Shown here piece after piece: positions 1 through 13,584 of a DNA stretch of 64,000 bases. Numbering within the stretch: position 1 is the first letter of the stretch; each line of letters begins with the position of its first letter. A model generated the notes under the pieces. The model ran no database searches. It saw nothing but the letters and a program-made list of their open reading frames with translations, and was not told the DNA's origin. The DNA lies in assembly GCA_040954595.2 (NCBI GenBank), contig CM082579.2, positions 7,998,001 through 8,062,000 on the forward strand, given 5' to 3'. The stretch is from Balanoglossus misakiensis. Lineage: Eukaryota; Hemichordata. The translations under genes and the position numbers were made by a program.

Positions 1-825
1 TTTCCACTGCAGTCACCGTCACACGAACTGTCCGGTTCAGTGGGACCTAAAAAAATGCACACAATTCGATTCAGCAATTTGCTATATTTTATCCCCTGTA
101 TTACAGTGAGTCGGTATCTGAACCCATGAGCTGCAACTAAACACTGCCCTCACACGTTGAAATTCCGCAAAGTGTGGAACTTGTCAAAGCATGGTTATTA
201 TTTTCTTTCACGCCCGCCGGGGGGTGTTTGGGTGGAGGGGGCATATTAAAATTAAACCTTTTTAATCACATCGACTCAGATGAATTCTCAAGTTTCACGA
301 CGTAGGATTTATGGTGACCCGTGAATTCCAAATGTGAGTACGTCTCAGCGGGGGAGTCGGGAGAAGTGTGATCCTCTGCATTGCTTAAACATACGTGCAA
401 CAGCTGTATACAGCTAGATGATGACAATCTCCCTATTGATGCAAATATTTGCAATATCGCTTGAACACAGGTGAAGCTCACTGCTAATCACCGGATATGG
501 CATTGAACTTTGAAGCTTAGAAAGAGGATCTTGGTTTACTGTTTACTGTGATTAACGCAAATCTGTTGATTAGAACAAATGGGGTGGGAGAGTATTTTTG
601 CACATTTAGGAGCAAACATTAAACCACATATATTGCTACCATGAATGTACATTTGTTAGGTGTCAATGCAGGGGGTAGGCAATCCATGTGTACCTAGTTA
701 GGAGGGCACAAAGTGTGTATGTATGCATACGTGCACACTCAAACACAGATTTGGAAAACGTGAAAACCTGGAGGACAGCCAATGATTGAGTCTGAATGAT
801 TGGGGGGAGGGGGCACTACACTCAC
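1..825 (-). other. Start of the intron after coding exon 8
   Basis: The intron begins with GTGAGTGTAG at 825. I searched both strands for cysteine-spaced EGF coding sequence and found none, so the next exon lies beyond base 1. No repeat or gene is visible. Confidence 0.7.
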
Positions 826-1374
826 CTTCGTGTGCTGATGTCGACATGGAAACTTTCTCGGGCGTCAGTCCGTCGTTATAAATGGCGATGTGCCAGTGGC
901 CCAGTAACATATACTGCACAAACGTGTGGTACGCCACCGCGTCAGTCGACCTTCTCTCTCGGCTGTGTCCGTCAAATTCAAAAATACGATGCGTCTCCAC
1001 TTTTTTGCTGCGGCCTACATCCCTCCTACGGATCGTGTCCCCCTCCACGTGCAGCGAGGGCAGTTCGTTTAAGACTGGAATGTAGGAGTGTTGGCTCCGC
1101 GTGGCTCTCTCGAGTTCCAACTCCTCGCCCGGTGAATTTTTCGTGCCGTCCAGCACCTGCATGAAGTCGAACTGCGTGTGGCTGGGCGGCATTCCTTTCT
1201 TCGCGTACACAGCCAGGTGCGAGTCCTTTGGCACAGTCACGTTAAATTCTACAAATCTAGCCTTTGGAATATACAAAAGTGTCCTTGAAAAACTCCCCGG
1301 CGGGATTTCACTTTTCACTGATTGTCCGAGGACTATTGCTGGTGCCCGGGTGGGCGATATATTTGTTTGGAAAA
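826..1374 (-). CDS. Teneurin coding exon 8: conserved extracellular domain before the EGF repeats (residues 486-668)
   Basis: A 549-bp exon, phase 1 at both ends, with a strong acceptor (CATCTTTTCTTTTCACAG) and donor GAAG|GTGAGT. Diagnostic family blocks are SEIPPGSFSRTLLYI (507-521; vertebrates IPPGxFWRSQ), KKGMPPSHTQFDFMQVLDG (544-562; vertebrates RKGLPPSHTQFDFVELLDG) and FVQYMLLGHWHIAIYNDG (637-654; vertebrates FIQYLDSGIWHLAFYNDG). N-glycosylation sequons occur at N490 and N530. Between the second and third blocks lies a segment roughly twice the vertebrate length, with basic sites RRR (601-603) and RERR (624-627); RERR fits the furin consensus. The frame stops with the first base of a Gly or similar codon at the donor; the EGF repeats begin in the next exon, outside the window. 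Confidence 0.97.
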
Positions 1375-4233
1375 CTGTGAAAAGAAAAGATGAGGGAGTT
1401 AGTGCTGAGGAACTTCTTAATGGCTGACATCATCACATCACGTTATATTACAATACACTACACAAATCATATCCTCAAAGTCATTCAAAATTCCGGGACT
1501 TTCCACAATATTTTTCCCGGTCACCCAGGCAATCTGCGTGGTGTTGCCAAAGTTTCACAACATGAAAATGATCGGTAGTATAAATTACAAAGTGAAGTAG
1601 GAAATAGTGGATTTTTTTTCATCAGCTCTCTGCATACGACACTTGGCCAGGGGCAGATTTACATGTCTGTGCGTACCAACTAATTAGATATGCAAAATTT
1701 ATGCATTGTAGATTTACATGCAATGCTGCAAGCAGGTGCTACAGGCCTTGGACTCTGAGTACAGCAAAACTGAGTTTGCTCAGCTATTTACAACCCATGA
1801 TTTCATTCAACAACTTGCAATTCATAGCCATCTCATATCAAATCGTGAAAGTACGAGCTTGCTCTGTCCCGGTTTAAAAAATTCAAATTTTAACGAAGAA
1901 AAATGAAGGAAATGAAATGAGTTTAGCTAAAACGGCTGATAACAGCCATGCATGTTTTTTGATTAGGGCATTACATTCATACACAAAATTGACAGAAATC
2001 TTAAGGTCGCAGAGGTCAAACCGACATCAGTCATTATGCCAACAGGGAAAATACATTAATTATGATCTAGCTTTATTGAACACGTCTATCATGAGAAGAA
2101 AGATATAAAATGTCAATTAGTGATAATTCCTGATTTAGAAATGCTCTGACATGTTTTTCCTTTTATTTCCTTTCACTGAAATTAACTTGTAAAGCTCTGA
2201 TGATCCATTAATTTCAGATCACACAGGACGATAATAACTAGGAATTTTCCTGACAGAGCCTTTAATATATATTTAATACCAGCAATTTTCTTTATTTAGC
2301 AATTTAGAAGTGGTTCAAAAGGACAGTATCTGTAACTTGGCATTTGCTTTCACGTTTGTTGATGTACAGCATGCTGTCAACGTTTTTTTTATCTGTGGAT
2401 TATATGCCCGGGCAAAGTTGTGTTTTGTAAGCTTTCATCAGTGTATACATGGCAGATGAAAAATTCAGCTTGTGCACTAAGCAATTCAGCATTCAGTGGC
2501 AGAACTTAAATTAACTTCAACAGAGTTATACCTCTTGTTATTGACAAGACGTTTTAAAGGGACAATAGTGGGAACTTTACCGAAAGTTATCAAAGTGCTA
2601 CGACTGAAGAAAGTACAGGTTATGAGCCTCTAGTGATATTCTTAAAACGATGTAATACTACTGTGTTTGGTAGAAAAACCATCACCATGGCAACACATGT
2701 ACGAGGGCAGTGTGCTTTCAAAAAATAAATCATAAAGCAACCGCGTTGCACTTTTCCATATGATTAAACTCTCTTTATTCAAAGTTGTAAGTGGTCTCTA
2801 CATACCAATCTTCGGCAGACTTGCATTATATGTCAGCTTATCTAAAATCTCACATTGCTCCCCCCCCACCCCCCTTCCACCTCACCGGACTGTCTCACTA
2901 AAGAGTGGTTGTCATGGAGACAATAACAACACATCCAACAGACTGTGCTTATAGTTTTATAATAATCACTGACACGGGACAAAAATCAGCCGGTCAACTC
3001 AAATGTCGCGCGACTATCTTTCTGATATGTCGTCCGAAAAAGAATGATAGATTGGCGATCTCCCGTCTATCAACAAACTCAATCTCTTCCCTGAACATCT
3101 AGATCAAAAAGAGTAATGGAACCAAATTTGTGCCTATTAGCGATAATTGACGCTTATTACGGTTGATAGCCGTGCAGGAGGACGGTTCCAAAGCCGAGAT
3201 CACCGCTAAGTAGTCTTAATAGCATCAATAAAACAATCTTAAAACACTGAGGAGTAACTACCAGGCTTCACTCCCCGATCAAAGCTATTGCAGCAAATTA
3301 CTTGGGATTTCATTGACAACTCATCTTCAACATTGTCAGAAAAGCTAAGTGATTTTCTGTAGTTACATGTCTTTTTAATTAATTGAGTAAGTTCTGGTTT
3401 GCTTGAAGTCTACAGATGTGCTTCTAGTAAATTAGGCTGTGGGTGAGGATGCTGCCGGAAGTTGACATCATCTGAATTCTTTACCATTGGTTTCAGATGT
3501 GCACACAAAAATGCCTTTATGGGCACACTGTCATGTTCCTGTTAGGACTAAAGACTGTGTGATCCCAGTACTCTCACGCTTGCCAGCCAAAGCTTGATTT
3601 CTCCACAAGCCTATTCACCACCACAGGCTGGACAATTATTGTGGAACCAGTTACACACTGAAACGTGTGCATGTAAATGTGAATTAAGATAGAGTGATTC
3701 TTGATTTCACAAGCACTGCGGAGTCGTACGCAGTTTTGGCGACTATAACCACAACACGAAGTTGCTAATGCAAGTCCAAATCCCCTCATGGAAAAAAGTC
3801 TTGCACACCTCCCTCAGATTAATTGATGACGTCAGCACTCTGATGAAAAGTCGCCCCCAATCATTACCCGAGCGACTCCGGGCAAATCCTCCAAAAATCC
3901 CAATCACTCTTACTTTACCTGATTATGCACTGTCGGATTTGAGTTGGCGTGGTAACGCATTCTGGGCAAACTTGCTCAGACTCCGTACTGCGCCCGACCA
4001 ATATTTTATCATTTGTGAAATTAATGTTGTGACATTTAAATCTGCCTCAGAGGGAACCAGACATGCAAAGGTGGTGGATTTCAAGTTGTCTGTCAAAAAA
4101 AACGCTTATTCTAAATTACATCTATTTTTTAAGAAAGAAAAACAACTTTTGAATCTAACATATATCAAGAGAATCACCATTTTTCTCCCCAGAATGTTAT
4201 ATACACTTGATACAATCTGAAACGTGCTTTTAC
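1375..4233 (-). other. Intron between coding exons 7 and 8
   Basis: 2.9 kb of AT-rich sequence. It carries X-box-like motifs at 2681-2694 and 2908-2921. A 152-codon plus-strand open frame ends at 4220; it has no recognisable domain and I treat it as chance. Confidence 0.75.
2681..2694. promoter_or_regulatory. X-box (RFX-type) motif
   Basis: ATCACCATGGCAAC. A second, weaker site (GTTGTCATGGAGAC) lies at 2908-2921. Confidence 0.5.
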
Positions 4234-4353
4234 CTGTATCTACTGGTTTGTATGTGTTAAGATTGTCTATTGTGCTATCTTCCGAACCCTCGCCATCTTT
4301 GACCTGACCAGGTTGGTCGTTTACATTCCAGTTGACACCCAGGGCCGTCGTTG
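4234..4353 (-). CDS. Teneurin coding exon 7: first extracellular segment (residues 446-485)
   Basis: A 120-bp exon, phase 1 at both ends, with acceptor TTTTGTTTCTATAG and donor ATACAG|GTAAAA. G|CA gives Ala446, then TTALGVNWNVNDQPGQ, which follows the membrane helix as vertebrate AMHLFGLNWQLQ does. The acidic part EGSEDSTIDN (466-475) parallels the vertebrate ENNTIDSGE stretch. It forms the short, flexible extracellular stalk next to the membrane. The exon is symmetric and could be skipped in frame, shortening the stalk by 40 residues. It is isolated from the transmembrane exon by the largest intron seen here. Confidence 0.9.
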
Positions 4354-6153
4354 CTATAGAAACAAAAAAGTAAAATATTTTTTTTTCTCTTTTCTGCAAA
4401 AATTATGGATGTGATCTAACTATATTCTACCTGTGAAAACATGCATGCAAAAAAAAAACCTAAATTCTCTCAGTCACTCAGTGTTAATGTCATGCGTGAT
4501 CTAACTATTTAGTAGCTATGGAAACATGCAGTCAGTAATTAGTGAGAATGACGTCCAAAGTGAGATTAGTGTTGGAATCTGAACCCAAGGCTAACCCCCC
4601 TCTCCTTAGGCTATTTCAATTTTGCAGTCGTTGTTAATAATCAAATAACTGCAAGTGGAACCAGCTAATGAGCTCTGGTTAAAATCCGGCACTCCAGGAA
4701 AGAAAATTGCAATATTACATCAGAGCGTACGACAAGTTGTCATTATTTCCCCATTCAGGAATTCACAACCCTTTTCACCTTTTTTTTTCATTCCGGGATG
4801 AAATGGATTAGAGAATGATAAACTTGATTGCTGGAGATGAAATTCCACTGACGAGATCAAACTCGCCACTGACAGAATGAAACAGACAGTGAAATACATG
4901 GAGCACTCATGCAAGGTGATTCGTAAAGATGACAAATTCGATACATTCATTCACACACATCACAAGCAAGACTTCGCTTGTCATTCCTTCTTTGAGGAAA
5001 TTTTGAAGAAACCACGCGAAGTCTTGGAATTAGGAAAACATGGAGTATATAGCTCAATTAAAGAATATTCAAAATCTACAGTACATGAAGCTACCATCTT
5101 TATTAAAGCGGTCGGCAAATAAGTCATTGCTTACTTCCTCGACAAAATGATGGGTTTTCTGTGCTTCTATAAAATGTTTTACGAAGAACGTTACAGTGTG
5201 ACACAAAATAGTCAATGCTGTGCAGGTACTGTCAACTTAATGAAAATCTTTCCCAGGGGATGTACACATGACAGATGTTTACACAGATAGACCCTATGTT
5301 GAAATGTATAATGTATGTCAACTCTCCAAGCGTTCAGCTGGATGACAAGAAAAATACACAAACCAACAGTTAAGAGTCAATTTTTACCACTGATCTGTTC
5401 ACACCCTGGACAACTTGAGACAGAACGTGGTTGAAGACAAGGTGGGCTCATTTGGCCATGCCTGGTCATTCTGTTTTGAAGGAGGAGAAAATCTGGGCAC
5501 GAAATCGGACACGGCACAAGAACAAAGTTCAGACTCCTGTCAATCAGTGACCTTAAAGAGGCACCACCAGGTGTGATGACTTCATTAGAAATCCTGCCGA
5601 GAAGGCCAAACCAACATCTGTCCGCCTTCCAAAACAAACAAATACCACATGGAAGCCCTCACTGACACAATAATATCTTTTTCTACCTGTGCATCTGACC
5701 TCAGGCAGGCAATTATACTGAAGGCAAGGAGCCGGAACAATTGCTCCGGCACTTTTCAACCAGAGTTTTTTCTTGTTTTGTCTTGGCGACTCAGTTTTTG
5801 TTTGCTCGGTGGAGTGGTCAGTTTGTTTGTTCTTTCAACTGGACCGTACATCCTGGGACTGGGCTCCCATGGGCTTTGGCCCGGTCGGCCCGGCCGGGGC
5901 CGCAATCAGCTATCCAATTACAAACTGGACACGCACTTCTGAACATGGCATTGAGAGAAAGAATCTTGTTTACAATCGGGCATGGTTTTTTTCTTTCTTT
6001 CTCCAGTTTTGCTGTTTCACCTGACTGAAATTACTCCTTTTGTCCTACCTGAGAGAAAGATGTAAAGGTGGAGTCACACAAGAAAAAAATCCACTCCTGA
6101 TTTTTATTTTCTGTCTAACAATGTGCAGAATATTCAGAAATTCCATTAGGGCA

Positions 6154-6165
6154 CCCCCCCCCCCC
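6154..6165. repeat. C12 homopolymer
   Basis: Twelve C on the plus strand in the 14.5-kb intron. Confidence 0.95.
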
Positions 6166-6856
6166 TTCAGTATTACATTCAGTGTGAACTACATTGTATA
6201 TTGCCCAAGACACGCTGTTATGTTCAAACACATCACAGAGACTCGACTGTTAAATATTCTGTTTGACTAGCATTTACAATTCACTGAAACTGAACTCTAT
6301 GTATATTTTATTCATTGATATCAAAAGGAGATCATATTTTGCCTGACACATTTTGAGCTCCCTGCTGAGAATACGAGAAATTGAAGACCGAACCACAGGA
6401 CAGGCAGACGACGCCAAATCCCCAGAACATACATGGCAGAGCGGGAAGTCGGGGGGTTGAAGGAGTGAACTTTGACCTCTCTCAAGATGTTGTCTTCCTG
6501 TAATTGTCTTCCTGCCTGATTGAGCAATAGAGTTGTTCAAACTGCAGTCACTTACGAATAATTACCTCATTTACATATAGATGTACTTTTTCTGTCGGGG
6601 AACCTGGGAACTCTTTTCGATTTGCCCACAAAACATTGGAGATGAAAAGCTGGGCAATTAGGCCCCTCACAATGGCAACATACAGAAATATAACATCGTG
6701 ACATCGGGGCTTGCGAGGATCGTGCGGTCGGGGACGCTGACATCGCACAAATGGACTGAAACAACTGCACCTGAACACAAGACTGCAGGGACACGAAACC
6801 CCAACCGTCTACTGCCAATCACAATTACAACAACCCTCCCGTTGCGCTGTGCTGCC

Positions 6857-6945
6857 GTAGTCATGGCAACACCCTCACCCTGTGATCTTCGCACAAATGA
6901 GGCCTTTTCTCGGGACACGCAGCGCCTTGCCGTCTCCATGGCGAC
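6857..6945. promoter_or_regulatory. Pair of X-box-like motifs in a CpG-richer block
   Basis: GTAGTCATGGCAAC (6857-6870) and GTCTCCATGGCGAC (6932-6945) sit 75 bp apart within a block (about 6680-6960) with more CpG than the surrounding intron. Confidence 0.4.
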
Positions 6946-9900
6946 GAGACAGCACCCCCAGATATTACTCGCCCCGTTCCAAAATTTGCATTTTTCACCT
7001 CGCGTACTAATTAGGCTTCATTAAAATTCGTTATCTCCATTGCAGTTGTCGGTAATTTCACGTTGCACACAAAAGAGATGCTTTCATCCAATGCATATGA
7101 TGTCTGTGCATCGTTTTTTGAGGATGTAGGTGGGTTAATGTCTCCCTGAAGCGTTAACATCCTTTCCATTCACGGCACCGTCACAGATTTACATTCACTC
7201 ACATCCTTGGACACAAAGAAACACCATTAACTTGACACGCGAGGCATTCTGATTTATCTCAACAATTCATTACAAAATCCAATTTCATTACTCCTCACAC
7301 AAATTATTGGCAAAATAAGGAAGAACACCGACACATAACCCACAAATAACACCGAGGGCAAGAAAAAAAAATCGACCAGAATAACTGCTGTTGGGTCTGC
7401 GACAATGTCATTAAAATGGAGACAGTGCAATCGCCTAAACTTGATGAACAGCACAACACAGAATTTATTGGATAAGTTTAATAGGTTTTTTCAGGTGTTC
7501 AGAGAGGTTGTGATTTTTATTCACCATCCTGAAGAATAAGTACTCTTCTTTTTTTGTCCACTTTAGCTGTGAACCCGGCCTCGTTAGAAATTACTCAGAA
7601 CGTACTGTAAAATGAAAGTGCATTGTTATCAACATGTTCAAAATCACTGCTTTCTACAGGGTTGAGTTTGGACAGCCAAATTAGTTATGATAATTTCATT
7701 GCGGTTTTCAGTTCCTGAAACCTGCTGGGTTTCCTAGTCTAGCGTTCAAATATATATCACAATGTGTTTCCTTGCGGTGAGCTATTTGAGGCTTTGCCAT
7801 TCCCCATCTCCCGACTGCGTATATTTGCAGAGGTCAAAGTTCACTACCCACGCACCCAGCAGGTGCAAAATGCTATTCAGTCACGATGATTGTCGTTCGT
7901 GAATATTCCGAAACAATTTGAACATTTTCTTTTCTCGTTCTTGACTATTTTTGCCCCCAACTTTTGAACTCTTTCAATGAACGCACATCACAAGCCATAT
8001 ATACAGCAATGTATAAGTTATATCTCACGACAGCAGACTATATCACGGACCAGTGAATCTGCACTCCCAGTCTTGTAAAATTAAGCTGCTTGCGTTTCAT
8101 AACCGACACTACAGAGGCCCGCTCAATCACATTCAGACAACGCTGTCAGTGTCTGTAAGCTTCAGTTTCTTACAGTCATTTAAAGCCCAAACTACAGACA
8201 TTTGATGTATGATTTCATGATTTTGCTGTTCATTGTGGACAGGTCTGACTTTTCTTGCTGAACTGTTTGGCTGGCTCCTTGTAATGATTTTTATCATCTG
8301 TGATAAAAAAATATTTAGGAAAATAACACCCCGGTTGGGAACCAATCACAAGCTTTCCTGAACTGAAGTCAGACGTAATGTTGGCAATTTTTTTACTGTC
8401 TGGGTGCAGTTAGTCTAATCGTATTTTCATCACAAAATTACAGCAGTGTTCTGCCCAACACAAATCTCAATTTAGACTTCAATCATCGCTCCAAATGCAC
8501 CCGAAACAGACAGCTTATGTTAAAGGAGAACGTCTTTTTATACATGAGTGGATTGACAGAAGAGGCATTCAACTTGAACAAATGTAACTCTCTGGGCTGT
8601 TCAAGTGTTTATGGATGCGACATACAAAACAGGCTGTTTCAGGAGTTGTAGTTTTCTGTCAATTATCAGAGTCCTTATCGCCTAAAAGCACACATTTTTC
8701 TGAAAGCCCAGATGTACGGGAACCCAATCGCGTACAGTACAGTGGTCACATGACATGCATATTTGCAGACCTTTGGAAAATCAATATTTACGCGAAAATA
8801 GGACTACAATAATTGACAGAAACCCACAATCCCTGAAACCACCTGTTTCGTATGTTGCATCCTTCTGCTTCAGACTCAATTCACCATTATTTCATTTGAA
8901 CTGATGAGATGGCTAAAACGAAGTACTTGGCATCACACTGAATTGGTGGAACGTGACTATCAATCCAGAGGTGATACCCTACAACATCCTAATCACTGTG
9001 CAGCCATGCTTGTTTTTGAAGAAAAAAACTGATAAATTTTCAGCAGTAAAATCCATCAACAGAAATCGGAGACAAATGTTTGTTCCAAAAGCCATTAGTG
9101 CAGATTTTTTTTACAGCTCATTTGAGAGGAATAAAACGTGTCGACCAATATAACACTGCTAATGATGGCTTTATACGAAATCTCACAGACTTTCACTCCT
9201 CTGATTTCAATAGTGATGATCACCGATATCATCCAAGGGAACTATATTCTTCAATTTACCATGAAATCAATGGCCATGCACTTTTTCAGTCAGCAATTTT
9301 TTTTCTTCAAGAAACTTGATATTGCTTTAATCTTGACCAGATCTACAAGCTGTAAAACAGTTAACACTCTTTTTTTCAAAAAGTATAACACTGGATTCAC
9401 ATACTAGTGATATTGAACAAAATACCTGCACTATTAAAGCCCCTATTCTCAATCCATACTTCTTGCATCAGTGAGTAAACCGTCCAATCAGAGATACCCT
9501 ACTATCAATGTTTAAATACGGATATGATCACCATCTAGTCAGATGACTTACAAGAACCGATTACCACCCAGACGTAGTGTGTTCACAGATATTGGTTTAG
9601 TGCTGAGAAAACTTGGTTGTTGCAAATGGCTCATAATAAAGAAATTCCAATCCAGTCTCCTCAAACGTGTTCTTGGAAATTACTACTGATCAACACGCAC
9701 TTTCTGGAGCTTTCTTTAGTGTTTCTTGTTGGGTGTCGGTTTGCATGGGCTTCCCCAGTAATCCGCTTTAAAGTACCCAATGGGCATCTTTAAACCGTCT
9801 TCTTTGCTCAGAAATATGGTCGGCATATTCCCATATGCTTTTGAGATTTATTGTTTAATTTCCAATCTGACAATACAACTGTCTCCAATTGAGCACTCCT

Positions 9901-10247
9901 TCTAAACTTAATTTACAGTCAAATCTACGCTTTTTAATACCGTAATTGCACTTGTCACACATAAGCTGCCACTAAAGCCATCCTGGGGCAAAAATCATTA
10001 ATTTATCATTAATTCAGATTTACTGCACCAGAGTTTTTAACCAATGGTAGAATCAATTTGTGTGCTTTTTTTCTTACCCAGACACCAGCTTAGCTGATGG
10101 GGAGTGGTGCATGCCTTTCATGTAGATTGCCTCTGAGCAATATGGATTTGTTTGTGACATATTGGACTTTTTTGGCTTTTTTTTGCACGATCCACTTACA
10201 CACAAAATCAGCGATTTCTGAAATCAAACGCAAAGCATCATGGTACC

Positions 10248-10261
10248 ATCGCCATGGCAAC
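10248..10261. promoter_or_regulatory. X-box (RFX-type) motif
   Basis: ATCGCCATGGCAAC, with an exact CCATGGCAAC half, in the 14.5-kb intron. Confidence 0.5.
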
Positions 10262-13200
10262 AGAATGACCAATACATGCAAACAGAGGTTCACTTTTCGC
10301 TGCAAGTGAACACATACTCTGTGTGTGCAGAAATTGCCCGGACAAACTTAGTTTGACAGTTCTGACCCCTCACTAGTGAAATGACACTTCCTTGTCAGGA
10401 TTTGTGGATTATTAAAACTGACGCGTGGCAAATTCCATTACGCTAACACCGGATCCCTTCTATCCAAATATAAACATTCCGGTACTAAAAGAACCATCTG
10501 TGGAAACTATGCATTAGTCCGTCATATCATATTAGGTGATCTGGTTAACTTGTTCAAAAATATTAATATTATGATGTCCACTTCGAAAATGATGTTTTGA
10601 CTTTTTACATGAAACATTGTTCTAACAAGTCTCACTCAAATCTTGTTTTCACATTCTACTTCTCATGCATTTCAGCAACAAAATTTATTACTTTTTGTTT
10701 TATAATACATGTATGTTGTCTTACATGTCATGGTAAATAGACTTTTAAGATAGTCGTATGTTGGCATTGAATAGAAAATAACTTGCTATCCAACTCACAC
10801 AGTTAAGTACACATGCAGACACCTCTGTTTTTATAGCCTTGTTTTGAAGGCTACTTCACCTCCTTATTATAAAGGTGCAACGTCTCCAGAATGATGTTGG
10901 GAGTTTACAATTAAATGTAAATGAAGTGTGAAATGTTTTCGTTTGAACTTTGCTGATGCGAGTGATGACGATGACCTGTATGGGTGTCACGCACTCACCA
11001 TTAAGACGGTTCTAAAACGGCTTAGATTTGAGACGGCTTGTCGGTCAGACCTGAGCCGGTGTAAGGACTGCAACCCATTGTCTATGGGGCTGAGCCTCAG
11101 TGCCTATACATAAACTTTGTGTGTGAACCTGGTGCTGTGCTGAGACGTACCATACAGCCCAAGATATAAAGTTAACACAAATGCAATCAGTAATCGCTGC
11201 AGAACACACAACTCATATGAACAACATCCGTGTGTATAACTGAAAGTGACCTCTCTACCATGTCGAATCCATATTATCCCTTTCTCTTATTGCTGCAAGG
11301 TAACATCATCCCATAAGAAGTCAATAAGACGCCATACAATCTGCTTGATCTCTTTGTGCCCAGCTCGACCGATAACCGATTTCTAATTCATTGTGGATAT
11401 AGATGCTTGACTTCATAATATCTAATTTTGTTTGATAGCTTTTGTCGGTGTACTGACACTGATTATTTTTCTGCAATGGATTCTGAGCAAGGATGAAAAA
11501 AAGGTATCAGCCCTCTTCAAGATTAATAATCAAATTCTCTGTCTCTCAGTCTGTCTGCCTCTTCGTCTGGCTATATTAGCACAAGAGGCCAAAACGACTT
11601 TGCACCGTCCTACGTTCAACGTCACAAGCTATTCGGAGACGTACATCTTACAGTTGTACAACTCATTATGATGTTGGCTTTCTGGGTCTGTAGCCAACCG
11701 CCCCAAAATGATTGATTTTTAATTAACTTATGCCCTCTGTAAACACCGAAGCTTGACTTAAGTAATTGAGAATCCTTGAACGCTTTTTGTCTGCGGTTTG
11801 TCATTGACTGATTGGATTGGACACATGGCTCCCGCGGAACAATGAGGAAATGTCCGCCGGCTTCATGAAAGGGGTTGAAACAGTCAACGCAAAAAGTGGT
11901 ACATTGGTCGTGGGGAACACTGCCACAGGCAAGTCCTTGGTCACTCTTTCTGTTCCTTTTCTGGGACTGAACAGCCCACCACTGAAGTTGTGACCTACCG
12001 GTACACTGAAATCTGTGTAAATTAAGCACTCAAAGGACTCATATCTACCCAATAAGAAAGTTTTTTAATGGGGGATGGGGGACAACAAAGGCTTCCACAG
12101 AAAGAAGTCAGCATTCGAAGAAGTGCATTATCAATTTTGTCGAATGTATTCTGAAATTGCAAATATTTAAATACCAAACTGTCCTGTGCAAAGGCAAGTA
12201 CATAGGGAAGTACTGAAACACCGCCAAACAATGCATCCTGCTATCAATCAGCCATATCAAACAGTTTATTGTCTTAAATGCCCAGGGTGTGAAATTCTGG
12301 CCTTTAAAGGGGACGCTTAGGGATTTTTTTTTTTGGGCGAACGATGCGATCATGCTATATAATACGGATGCAGGTGTATGACGCCCACGCTGGATGATGT
12401 CTAAATTATCCGTTTGGTTCTCCTTTGTGCGGGAAAGATAAGAAACGGCTATATTTTGACGTTTTTCCACTGACTCTGCCTGTTATCCGCGCGTTAATTA
12501 CATCTCGCTGAGAATGGACCGTCTGTGTTAACGACGGCAAATTTCCCCTTTGCGCAGATCAGCCAAGCGCGCTAATTCACCGCTTCCAAATCCTAATAAC
12601 AGACGTGTCTTGGTGCCAACATTACTGTCTCTGAAAACGAGTTCTACTGATAACACAAACAGCAAATGACAGATCAGCGGTTTTTTTTTCTCTCTCATAT
12701 AAACGCCGGTGTACAAATCTTCTTTGCGTTCAAATTTTTCATCAGCTTATCAGATTGCTGGTAGACGTATTAGGTCATTTTGGAAGATTGGAAGCTGTGC
12801 ACACAAAAAAGACTCGAGAAGATTACTGACGACAGAAAGACGATGTTCTTTGTTTTAACCAGGATCTGATTAAATTTGACGGTGATGTGAAGACTTGGCC
12901 CACAGGGATATTTTTTCAGGATCATTAACATCAGCAATCAGGCCATAAAAAGTGACAGTTTTTGGCTGCATACCAAAATGGGGACAAAACTAGTTTATGA
13001 ACAACTGTCATATCAGAGTGAAAGTTTCATAACTAGTGATTTATTTTTGACAGGTTTTCAGAGAGAGAAAAAACATCAGATTCTGATCCCACCAAGCTCA
13101 TGAACAAATATCACACAAATCTTCACAAGTAGATTTTGTAATTTATCATTTTCAAATTTCACAGATAGTGACGCTGAAATTCACCCCATACATCACTATA

Positions 13201-13584
13201 TTCCCACGTGCGCATTGAGCTGTCTATAGGCCGCGCATGGCTTGATAAATACACCCAGAATGCAGTGCAGTGGTGCACTATCTGATTTCCTGTGCTGTGT
13301 TTTGATTTCATATCTCGTCAAATTAGGGCCTCAAATTCCCGAGTGCCGCTTTTACAATTTTACGTTTCTAGTGCGCTTCACCATTTAGCTAATTTTGACA
13401 CATTCGAGAGATTTCAGTAACACGCATTAACATTCGACCAATAAACACATCTGTGTCACATAACTAGCACAAATATCCGAAAAGGTTAGCCGCACTTCTG
13501 TAGTCATAAAAACATGCAATATTTTGCAGATCTTCCCTGAGGTTTTGTATTTCTTCAGCTAATGACTGTGAGAGTATGCACCTT

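Noticed and set aside
266-481. 71-codon minus-strand frame as a possible EGF-repeat exon
   Set aside because: Its cysteine spacing does not fit an EGF domain and no suitable phase-1 acceptor is present.
840-853. X-box-like string GTCGACATGGAAAC
   Set aside because: It falls inside teneurin coding exon 8, where codons explain the sequence, so it was left out of the motif count.
796-1427. Plus-strand open frames of 122 and 108 codons
   Set aside because: They lie opposite teneurin coding exon 8, whose minus-strand frame matches conserved family blocks.
3762-4220. 152-codon plus-strand open frame
   Set aside because: No recognisable domain, and it lies within a teneurin intron next to exon 7. 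A frame of this length is not surprising by chance in 64 kb.
11801-12029. Plus-strand short frame with a P-loop-like string GNTATGKS, and Cys/His-containing minus-strand frames
   Set aside because: The plus-strand frame is under 60 codons and has no other ATPase motif. The minus-strand frames overlap each other and match no transposase that I can identify, so they are most likely chance.
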